Part shown: positions 32,552 through 38,763 of the stretch, piece by piece | Position numbering within the stretch: the first letter of the stretch is position 1 | Layout of the letters: each line of letters opens with the position of its first letter | Source of the DNA: Fibrobacter succinogenes | Lineage (GTDB): Bacteria > Fibrobacterota > Fibrobacteria > Fibrobacterales > Fibrobacteraceae | Assembly: GCA_902800345.1 (NCBI GenBank) | Contig: CADCDO010000032.1 | Coordinates: 1 to 38,763, forward strand | Reading direction: 5' to 3' | Length of the DNA: 38,763 nt | Position numbers and translations under genes: made by a program | The notes under the pieces: model-generated | Seen by the model: only the letters and a program-made list of their open reading frames with translations | Databases searched by the model: none | What the model was told of the DNA's origin: nothing

Positions 32552-33367
32552 ATGATTTATCGATTGATTTTTATTGTGGCTTTGCTAATGTCGTTTGTTT
32601 TTGCGAATGCTGCGAATACTGTGTTTTTAGCTCCTCCGTTGCCGACGGATCCCGCGGTATCGGATTCTGTAAAACCGGCGCCAGTGAAAAAGGGTGGGCT
32701 GCTTGGAAGCCTTTTCCCAGTGTCCGAAGATGAAGCGATTCATCGTGGAAACGTCCTTACGGGGGCGACACTTTTTTTGCTTCAGGGGAAATCGGATGAC
32801 GATGCGCTGAACATTCTGTTTGGCGACATTTACAAGGCCGAAGGCTATACTTTTACGGCGGAGGCTTTTTGGGGATATTTTGTTCGTGATGCCATGGCTC
32901 TTGGCCTACGAGCTGGCTACAGCAGAACATATGTCGATGTCGATTATTCTATTCTCGAAGACTTGGCCGACGTCAAGGAACACCGCAAATACGTGAGCAA
33001 CGGATTCTTTGCGCAGCCGTTCCTCAAGAATTACTTGAAGGTGTTTGATTCCAGGACCATTTATTTTTTCAACGAAACATCGCTTACGGTGGAATATTCT
33101 TATGGAATCTCGCAATCGGATGATGGCGAGGACATCTCGAAAACGCGGACTCATGGATGGACTTTCAAGTTCGGCATCAATCCTGGACTTTGCATTATGG
33201 TGCTGGACCGTTTGGCGTTTGAAACATCGGTTGGGCTTTTGGGGCTCAGTTCTTCCTGGTTGGACGTTGAAGAAAATGGCGAAAATCACAGCGAAATTTC
33301 GCACAATATTGTAAATTTTAAAATTAATTTGCTTGCACTTGATTTTTCGTTGGTCTATTTCTTTTAG
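32552..33367 (+). CDS. Outer-membrane beta-barrel protein paired with a PCMD-like lipoprotein
   Basis: 271 residues from ATG 32552, without a Shine-Dalgarno site. The signal peptide MIYRLIFIVALLMSFVFANA is cut after ANA. A Pro-rich stretch of about 25 residues precedes a barrel-like domain (about 62-271) with alternating strands: YTFTAEAFWGYFVRDAMAL, LRAGYSRTYVDVDYS, WTFKFGINPGL, and the last strand LLALDFSLVYFF ending in Phe, as in proteins assembled by the BAM complex. The barrel looks like 8-10 strands. No family name is recognised. The next gene starts 8 bp downstream with its own AGGAG, so this pair is an operon. Confidence 0.78.
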   Translation: MIYRLIFIVALLMSFVFANAANTVFLAPPLPTDPAVSDSVKPAPVKKGGLLGSLFPVSEDEAIHRGNVLTGATLFLLQGKSDDDALNILFGDIYKAEGYTFTAEAFWGYFVRDAMALGLRAGYSRTYVDVDYSILEDLADVKEHRKYVSNGFFAQPFLKNYLKVFDSRTIYFFNETSLTVEYSYGISQSDDGEDISKTRTHGWTFKFGINPGLCIMVLDRLAFETSVGLLGLSSSWLDVEENGENHSEISHNIVNFKINLLALDFSLVYFF

Positions 33368-33375
33368 GAGCGCGT

Positions 33376-35193
33376 ATGTTGTTTGAAAAGAAAAAAGATT
33401 CGAAAGAATTTTGTACGAAATCAGGGCGTTGCGCAAAGGTCTCGCTCTCGCTTCTTGGAATTTTTGCTTTTGTGTTTTTAAGCGCCTGTACGGCGGATTA
33501 TGATACGTTTGGCGCTTCGGATTACCGTAACTTGGATGAAATATCGTTTGGAGAACAGGATGGTTCGCCTGTGGTGTATTCGGCGGAACATCGCATGGAA
33601 TTTGATTTGGTGGCGCCTCCCGAATCGCTAAAGACTTGGAAGTCGGTGACCGTCGATAACATTGATATGAGTCATTTTGCATCGCTCCATCTAGCGGATG
33701 ATGAAATCACGGAATTCCCGACAGATTCTCTAGAACTGGACAAGCTTGCGCAAAAGATTGCGTATTCCAGAAATGCAATAACCGCAGGTGATAAAATACG
33801 TATCCCTTCCGACCATGTTGTTTATATTGTAGTCATATCTGAGAGCGGAAAACGTTCCTTGTGGCAGTTGACGTTCAACATTCCGAATGAGGAACCGGTC
33901 AGCAGTTCATCGGTGAAATCCAGCAGCTCGAAAAAAGGGAGTAGTTCTTCTGTCGCTAAGTCGAACGGTTCTGCGGATTCGCGCAATTCCAGCAGTTCTA
34001 CAAAAAATGTCGTTTCAAGCAGTTCGGTCAAAGCTGCAAATTCCAGCAGCTCGGTTGCCGGCGAATCCCACCAATCCAGTGAATCGCAGTCGTCTGGTAA
34101 TTCCGTCGATTCCCAAAGTTCCGCAGATTCCCGTGATTCGAGCAGTTCCGCAAGCGATGAAACTCCAGGCAGTTCCGCGAGCCGAGCCCCTGAAATCCTT
34201 TCGCTTTCCATTGCCGGGAAGGCCGCCGAAATCGATTCCGAACGCAAGGTCATTCATGTGGATAATCTCGATTTCCGCACGGATCTCACTTTTCTAGAAC
34301 TTTCCGAAATAACGCTGTCGGATGGCGCCACATCGGATGTTGAAGTGGGCGAGTCTTATGACTTTGGCGCGGGCGTCCAGGTGACTGTCTCGAATGCCGA
34401 TGGAAAAACTGAGACGTATTCTGTCAAGGCGGGTTACCAGCTTCCGGGCGAAAATTTCAACTCCTGGAAAGGGGACGACGTGATGCCGGATTCCATCTGG
34501 GGAAACGCCAACACTATCTTGACGACAACCGAAAAGACGACATCGGGTTCGATGATTGGTGCCATAATCCAGACCAGTTCAGCTCTCACCAAAGTTGCAA
34601 GCGGAAGCCTTTATACGGCCGATTTCAATCCCAACGGCGTTGGAACGCTCTCGATGGCAAATTCTTCGACATGGCCCGATGGTAACGAGCTTCTGGATTT
34701 TGGCAAGCCTTTTGCCGCGCGCCCTGAATTCATGGAAGTCAAGTTCAGTTACGAAGGCAAGGGCGACAGCTGCGATATTTACATCCTGCTCGAAAATCGA
34801 ACCGGTGACAAAAACGTGAACCGTAAATCGACTGACGTGAACAAACTCGTCGCATCGGCATGGTTCCGTTCTACAAAGTCCGATAATTCCGGCCGTGAAA
34901 ATCCGGATGTCGTGAGCATTTCGGAACCCGACGAAAACAAGATGCGCACGCTTCGCCTCAAGCTCAAGTACGGCGAACCGCTTGCTGGTTCTCCCATCGA
35001 GAACTCCTCGACGTTCAATACCACGCTTGTTTCGTCGAACAAGTCGGCTATCAACAATGGACTTGTGCAGGGTACAGGCGACGAGCCGGTGACGCATATC
35101 CGCGTGGTGTTTGCCTCCAGCGCGGACGGGAACCACTACAGGGGCAACAAGGGCGCAACTCTGATTGTTGACGAAATGAGACTTATTTATTAG
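33376..35193 (+). CDS. PCMD-like lipoprotein with Ser-rich linker
   Basis: 605 residues, ATG after AGGAG. A long basic start is followed by a lipoprotein signal with Cys38 in FVFLSAC. An N-terminal beta-sandwich region (about 55-165) resembles the DUF5018-type lipoprotein domain. Residues about 175-270 are a Ser/Lys/Asp linker. A second beta-sandwich (about 272-355, EILSLSIAGKAAEIDSERKV) repeats the fold. The C-terminal part (about 358-605) starts FNSWKGDDVMPDSIWGNAN and includes FMEVKFSYEGKGDSCDIYI and HIRVVFASSADGNHYRGN, matching the putative carbohydrate-metabolism domain (PCMD) outline. Such lipoproteins in Bacteroides are surface glycan-binding candidates. It ends right before the ClC gene. 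Confidence 0.8.
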   Translation: MLFEKKKDSKEFCTKSGRCAKVSLSLLGIFAFVFLSACTADYDTFGASDYRNLDEISFGEQDGSPVVYSAEHRMEFDLVAPPESLKTWKSVTVDNIDMSHFASLHLADDEITEFPTDSLELDKLAQKIAYSRNAITAGDKIRIPSDHVVYIVVISESGKRSLWQLTFNIPNEEPVSSSSVKSSSSKKGSSSSVAKSNGSADSRNSSSSTKNVVSSSSVKAANSSSSVAGESHQSSESQSSGNSVDSQSSADSRDSSSSASDETPGSSASRAPEILSLSIAGKAAEIDSERKVIHVDNLDFRTDLTFLELSEITLSDGATSDVEVGESYDFGAGVQVTVSNADGKTETYSVKAGYQLPGENFNSWKGDDVMPDSIWGNANTILTTTEKTTSGSMIGAIIQTSSALTKVASGSLYTADFNPNGVGTLSMANSSTWPDGNELLDFGKPFAARPEFMEVKFSYEGKGDSCDIYILLENRTGDKNVNRKSTDVNKLVASAWFRSTKSDNSGRENPDVVSISEPDENKMRTLRLKLKYGEPLAGSPIENSSTFNTTLVSSNKSAINNGLVQGTGDEPVTHIRVVFASSADGNHYRGNKGATLIVDEMRLIY

Positions 35194-35229
35194 TTGTCAC
35201 TTCGTTGTGTAATTTCTATCTTGCGGCCC

Positions 35230-36600
35230 GTGAAGCGGATTCATAGAACTGTTGCTAAAATTCTTGTGGTGAACGGCTACCTGCCAAAGCTTGGGCTTGC
35301 TGCGGTGATTGGCTGCGTGACGGGGCTTGTCGCGGTCGCGTTTCATTTTGGGCTTGGTACGGCGATAGAATGGGTTCGCAAGCCGTGGACGTTAGGGGTG
35401 CTTCCGTGGTGGTCTTTTGCCGCCGTTCCCGCAGTGGGCGGGCTTATTGTGGGACTGTTCATCCACAAGGTGGCGAAAGCTCCGGAGACGGCGGGGCAGG
35501 GCACCGACAGGATGATTTACTCTTTCCATCACCAGGGCGGGAACGTTCGCGCCCGCGTGGCGCCGGTAAAGTTCCTCGCGAGCATCGTGACGCTTTCGAC
35601 AGGCGGCTCCGCGGGGTACGAAGGCCCGATTTCGCAGATTGGCTCCAGCATCGCTTCGACGATTTGCAAGTTCTTCAAGATGCCCCGGATGATGCGCGGT
35701 CAGTTCCTGTTGGCGGGAACGGCGGCGGGGCTTGGCGCCATTTTCAAGGCTCCGTTGGCAGGCGCGCTCACGTCGGTCGAGATGCTCTATCGTGAAGATT
35801 TCGAGTCGAACGCCTTTGCGACTTCGATTATTTCTTCGGTAGTTTCGTTTGCGGTCTATGTGACGTTTGTGGGAACCTCGCCTTTGATTGGCGGCGTGCC
35901 TGTATTCCCGTTTACGGGGGGCGTGGACCTTTTTGCTTGCGCCCTGCTTGGAATTCTTTGCTTCCCGTTTTCGTATCTCTACGTTCGCTGTTATTATGCG
36001 TCGGAGCGCAGGTTCAATAAATGGGCCGTTCCCGCTTGGATCAAGCCTGCGGTGGGCGGGGCGTTCATTTCACTTTTGGTGCTTGCGTTTCCCGAAGTAT
36101 CGGGCGGCGGTTTCGAGTTTATCGATAACTTGATGGCGGGGCTTGTGCCGCATACGTTGGGGGGCGTCCTGCTTTTGCTCGGAATTGCGATTGCAAAAAT
36201 TGTGGCGACCGCTCTGACGGTGGGCTCCGGCGGGTCAGGCGGTGTCTTTGGCCCTTCGCTTTTTATCGGGGGCGTCGTGGGCGCCATGTTTGCTGGAATT
36301 TGCGAACTTGTGCTGCCGGGATTTATCCGCATGCCTGAAATGTTCATTCTCGTCGGGATGGCTTCGTTCTTTGCCGGTGCAACGAAGGCTCCCATTGCGG
36401 GCGTCGTCATGGTCTGCGAAATGACGGGAAGCTACAGTTTGTTGCCGGGACTCTTGATTGCCGCTGTGATGCACATGGCGTTCTCGCGCAACTGGAGCAT
36501 TTACAAGAGCCAGGTGCTCAACAAGTTTGCATCCCCAGCGCACCGCCGCGACATGGACCGCGAAATCATCCAGGCATATGATAAAATTAGTAGGCTGTAG
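35230..36600 (+). CDS. ClC-type chloride channel or transporter
   Basis: About 456 residues from GTG 35230; a TTG at 35194, directly after the previous stop codon, is an alternative and neither has a clear Shine-Dalgarno site. ClC proteins move chloride across the inner membrane, either passively or coupled to protons. Ten or more hydrophobic helices are seen, with LPKLGLAAVIGCVTGLVAVA at the start. Motifs: STGGSAGYEGPISQIGSSI (the gating Glu in GYEGP), GLGAIFKAPLAGALTSVEML and VGSGGSGGVFGPSLFIGG (GxFxP). The first selectivity loop reads GQGTDRM in place of the usual GSGIP, so the inner serine is absent. There are no CBS domains. The last gene of a plus-strand run. Confidence 0.92.
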   Translation: MKRIHRTVAKILVVNGYLPKLGLAAVIGCVTGLVAVAFHFGLGTAIEWVRKPWTLGVLPWWSFAAVPAVGGLIVGLFIHKVAKAPETAGQGTDRMIYSFHHQGGNVRARVAPVKFLASIVTLSTGGSAGYEGPISQIGSSIASTICKFFKMPRMMRGQFLLAGTAAGLGAIFKAPLAGALTSVEMLYREDFESNAFATSIISSVVSFAVYVTFVGTSPLIGGVPVFPFTGGVDLFACALLGILCFPFSYLYVRCYYASERRFNKWAVPAWIKPAVGGAFISLLVLAFPEVSGGGFEFIDNLMAGLVPHTLGGVLLLLGIAIAKIVATALTVGSGGSGGVFGPSLFIGGVVGAMFAGICELVLPGFIRMPEMFILVGMASFFAGATKAPIAGVVMVCEMTGSYSLLPGLLIAAVMHMAFSRNWSIYKSQVLNKFASPAHRRDMDREIIQAYDKISRL

Positions 36601-36897
36601 GCCGTACTATCAAAGAGTTTTTTGCGAAAAATGATACTAAAATCGAAAAAAAATGAAATTTGGTATCATATTTTGCTTACAAATTAACGGAATTTTGATA
36701 AAAAATCGAGTTTGTTCGATAAAATGTGCTACCAAAATGGCAAAATACGGAATTTGGTAACATTTTATCTCATTCTTTCGAAAAAAAAACATTGGACAAA
36801 GTAGAAAAAATGATACTAAAATCGCAAAAAAGATGATTTTGGTATCAAAAAATGGTCAAAACTCGGTATAAAATTTCCAAAAATAGGGAAAAAATCA
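36601..36897. repeat. Array of three hairpins with a GGTA(T)C core
   Basis: AT-rich region between convergent genes. Hairpin 1: ATGATACTAAA (36631-36641) with TTTGGTATCAT (36659-36669). Hairpin 2: GATAAAATGT (36718-36727) plus TACCAAA (36730-36736) with TTTGGTA (36753-36759) plus ACATTTTATC (36760-36769). Hairpin 3: TGATACTAAAATC (36811-36823) with GATTTTGGTATCA (36835-36847). All three share a GGTA core. There is no T-tailed terminator and no reading frame. Confidence 0.6.
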
Positions 36898-36899
36898 AA

Positions 36900-36925
36900 A
36901 ATGCCCACTCATGGTGGGCATGACG
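36900..36925. repeat. Dispersed GTCATGCCC hairpin element, copy 3 (inverted)
   Basis: Read on the minus strand it is CGTCATGCCCAC...GTGGGCA. TGCCCAC (36902-36908) and GTGGGCA (36914-36920) form the stem. It matches copies 1 and 2 in the GTCATGCCC end. Confidence 0.5.
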
Positions 36926-36978
36926 AATATTTTTGTGAGGCTATCTCTCTTAAAGACTTCGAATTACCGTTTACTGCA

Positions 36979-38052
36979 TTACGAGCAGCGGAGAACCATG
37001 CCCGGACGAATTTTTTCCGTCTTGAGGTTGTTCAGGCGCTTGATGTGTTCCACGGAAATACCGTACTTGTGTGCGATTTTTCCGAGACAGTCTCCGCGAC
37101 GTACCCTGTAGAACTTAGTTTTGCCGATTTCTTTTTGGAAGGCTGCTTCAGTTTCCTGGAGCTTATCTGTATCGAGTGTGATGGAAATATCCCTGAAAGT
37201 CCCTTCTTCGAAATCATAGACCGTTTCGGGATTGATATAGACGCCGTTGTAGCGCATTTCAAAGTGCAAGTGTGCGCCGAATGAACGGCCGGAGTTGCCT
37301 CCAACGCCAATCAAGTCACCCGCCTGCAATTCGTCGCCGACCTTGACCTTCCAACGTTCGAGGTGCGCATAAAGTGTTGTGAGACCGTTCCCGTGGTCGA
37401 GGATGACGTATCGACCGTACCCCTTGCGGCGGCCCTGGTTCCTGACTTTGACAACCTTGCCTGCGAATGCGGCGACGATAGTGCGGTCTTCTCCGTGGCA
37501 GAGCCCGAGATCGACTCCGCGGTGCATGCGGTGCTTGCGCGGTCCGTAGTGGCCTGCTATGCGGCGGCTTTGCGTCGGGATGATAGACGTCGTCATGTCG
37601 AGAACGAACAGCTTGGCCGGTGCGCCAGTCGAGGCTGAATCCGTTGTCGCCTTGATGTCGGCATCCGCTTCGGCGTATTCGCGTGCGGCTTCTTCGGTAT
37701 CGAGGCTGTCGCTATTGATGCCTTCTTCGGTGCCCAAATCAGTTCTGGAGTAGCTGTCGGAATCAGCTTTTGCAGCCTTCGCTGCTTTGGATGAAGCCTT
37801 GCTCGCTACCTTGGATTTTTTGGATTTAGCTTTTTTGTTTGAAAAGCTGCTTTCGTTGATGACGAACTTTCCAACGGACGGCGCTTCTGCTTCGGGAGCA
37901 AAATCATTTTTCTCCAGACCGTCGATAGTCTGGGTCAATTCCGTGTTTCTTGATTCAATTAGGCGAGGAACTATTTTTCCAGCCAGATCGTCATCTTTTG
38001 CAAAGACGGCAAGCGGCAGGACTCCTGCAATGAGTATTGTTTTGATCTTCAT
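36979..38052 (-). CDS. M23-family peptidoglycan endopeptidase with LysM domain
   Basis: 357 residues, ATG without a clear Shine-Dalgarno site. Signal peptide MKIKTILIAGVLPLAVFA. A Lys/Ala/Ser-rich stretch (73-97) and an acidic segment (98-135) form a long linker. The M23 domain (about 160-280) has all zinc and catalytic residues: MHRGVDLGL (His177, Asp181) and FGAHLHFEMRYNG (His261, His263), with HYGPRKH as a typical lead-in. The C-terminal LysM domain (about 312-357) has FYRVRRGDCLGKIAHKYGIS and RLNNL. The enzyme probably cuts peptide cross-links in the cell wall during growth or division, with LysM holding glycan chains. It converges on the ClC gene. Confidence 0.92.
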   Translation of the reverse strand: MKIKTILIAGVLPLAVFAKDDDLAGKIVPRLIESRNTELTQTIDGLEKNDFAPEAEAPSVGKFVINESSFSNKKAKSKKSKVASKASSKAAKAAKADSDSYSRTDLGTEEGINSDSLDTEEAAREYAEADADIKATTDSASTGAPAKLFVLDMTTSIIPTQSRRIAGHYGPRKHRMHRGVDLGLCHGEDRTIVAAFAGKVVKVRNQGRRKGYGRYVILDHGNGLTTLYAHLERWKVKVGDELQAGDLIGVGGNSGRSFGAHLHFEMRYNGVYINPETVYDFEEGTFRDISITLDTDKLQETEAAFQKEIGKTKFYRVRRGDCLGKIAHKYGISVEHIKRLNNLKTEKIRPGMVLRCS

Positions 38053-38266
38053 AAATATTCACGTATTATATATATGGGTCTAATAATACTCATTTTCTTT
38101 GATTTTGTCACTAGATTTCGGTCACATTTTAACGAGTTATTAACATGAAACAATCATGTAAGTTTGTTGTAGTAAATAACTGGACTATACGAGAACAAAT
38201 GTTGATAAAAATGGTCAAAAAGTCGGATTTTCTAAATGTAAAAAATTATTCAAAAGTGCCGTTTTT
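38053..38266. other. Upstream region of the M23 gene
   Basis: 214 bp, AT-rich. A minus-strand TATTAT-type element near 38066-38090 may be the -10 of the M23 gene. No frame of note. Confidence 0.3.
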
Positions 38267-38431
38267 TTAATTTGTCTCGGATGATTTTGCTATGTTCGAG
38301 GCCATTTTCAAAAATGCGTTGATGAGACTGTCGTTAAAGGCTGCACAAGGTTTGACGCTTGCTTCATGTTTTTCCAAAAGTTTACGTAATTCTATATTCA
38401 AAAAACAGTTCAAGTTAATTTTTTGAAACAT
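38267..38431 (-). CDS. Possible 54-residue protein
   Basis: ATG 38431 to TAA 38267. The product (MFQKINLNCFLNIELRKLLE, then KHEASVKPCAAFNDSLINAF and a Lys/Ser tail) is amphipathic and mostly helical, which resembles a small antitoxin or regulator but matches no family I know. There is no Shine-Dalgarno site, so its expression is uncertain. Confidence 0.35.
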   Translation of the reverse strand: MFQKINLNCFLNIELRKLLEKHEASVKPCAAFNDSLINAFLKMASNIAKSSETN

Positions 38432-38480
38432 TAAGTCCGAGATAGACCTAGTATCTCGAAGTTATACGAAATTTAGAACG

Positions 38481-38499
38481 TTGACGCTTTTTGCGTCAG
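38481..38499 (-). other. Hairpin near the right edge
   Basis: TTGACGC (38481-38487) and GCGTCAG (38493-38499) pair across TTTTT. On the minus strand it follows the small frames and has no strong T-run; it could be a weak terminator. Confidence 0.3.
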
Positions 38500-38606
38500 C
38501 ACATGCTTTGTGAGTTTATCTTTAATATCGATAAAAGTTTTTCTTCGGCTTCGGTCGATTTGTTCAGAAATAGCTTGTCTGGAATAGGACTATCTTTCGT
38601 GAGCAT
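38496..38606 (-). CDS. Possible 36-residue peptide
   Basis: ATG 38606 to TGA 38496 encodes MLTKDSPIPDKLFLNKSTEA and a helix ending MC. There is no Shine-Dalgarno site. It lies 17 bases after the stop of the partial frame at 38624, so it may be the next cistron or only chance. Confidence 0.15.
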   Translation of the reverse strand: MLTKDSPIPDKLFLNKSTEAEEKLLSILKINSQSMC

Positions 38607-38623
38607 GAAGTTTTTTCAATTCT

Positions 38624-38763
38624 TTATTTGAGTGAGTCGCAGCGAACCGCTTTATTGACTGTTTCTTTGAAAACATCCATGTATTCTTCGTAAAAAAGCT
38701 CGTTTCTGGCTTCAAGCGCCCTGATGTATGCTTCATCAATTTTTACGGAATCTTTGCCCTCGT
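38624..38763 (-). CDS. C-terminal end of an unrecognised protein (truncated by window)
   Basis: A frame open at the right edge, read on the minus strand, gives 45 residues before TAA (38624-38626): EGKDSVKIDEAYIRALEARN, then ELFYEEYMDVFKETVNKAVR and CDSLK. The codon pattern and helical periodicity look like a genuine protein C-terminus. The family cannot be judged from this fragment. Confidence 0.5.
   Translation of the reverse strand, partial: EGKDSVKIDEAYIRALEARNELFYEEYMDVFKETVNKAVRCDSLK

Noticed and set aside
33900..34190. Repeated AGCAGTTC-type units
   Set aside because: They are the codons of the Ser-rich linker of the PCMD-like lipoprotein, not an independent DNA repeat.

Overview
The window looks like a chromosomal segment of a Fibrobacter-type bacterium (phylum Fibrobacterota). 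The assignment is inferred from three traits: lipoproteins with very long Ser/Ala-rich linkers, a Gram-negative envelope gene set (porin-like barrel, OmpA, PpiD/SurA-like chaperone, M23/LysM hydrolase), and many AT-rich intergenic hairpins. I see no phage, transposase, integrase, CRISPR array or rRNA. One tRNA gene is present, tRNA-Glu(CTC), with a textbook promoter and terminator.

Layout. 1-925: 3' end of GTP-dependent PEP carboxykinase with its terminator. 982-6674: a metallo-beta-lactamase-fold alkyl-sulfatase-like enzyme flanked by two minus-strand genes of one unrecognised secreted family; the second carries an internal duplication. A 49-residue membrane peptide lies at 2065. 7072-9183: outer-membrane protein plus lipoprotein. 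9362-14104: plus-strand metabolic genes (DXS-like transketolase, membrane-anchored alpha/beta hydrolase, rhodanese lipoprotein, RibD). 14253-18412: a two-gene unit, a PqqD-like/M50 protease/HlyD-like fusion followed by a short SecA-like ATPase. 18486-21886 (minus): CvpA-like protein, Ser/Thr kinase, L-aspartate oxidase. 22346-24555: PpiD-like foldase, then tRNA-Glu. 24691-27760: porin-like barrel, OmpA-like protein, CvfB-like S1 protein. 28147-31311: DUF5662 protein, an unrecognised gene with a terminator-like hairpin in its leader, and an ABC-F ATPase with a damaged N-terminus. 31457-36600: CAP-domain lipoprotein, outer-membrane barrel plus PCMD-like lipoprotein, ClC channel. 36979-38763: M23/LysM peptidase, then small or partial minus-strand frames.

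The best candidate for an undescribed system is 14253-18412. A polytopic site-2-protease-like protein carries a cytosolic PqqD-like (leader-peptide-binding-like) domain and a periplasmic HlyD-like adaptor region, and sits 26 bp ahead of a reduced SecA-type motor. This suggests a dedicated peptide or protein processing and export route, but that is inference. Other notable points are the loss of canonical substrate-binding residues in the DXS-like enzyme, hairpin arrays between convergent genes, a dispersed GTCATGCCC hairpin family, and a long nested palindrome near 27.9 kb.
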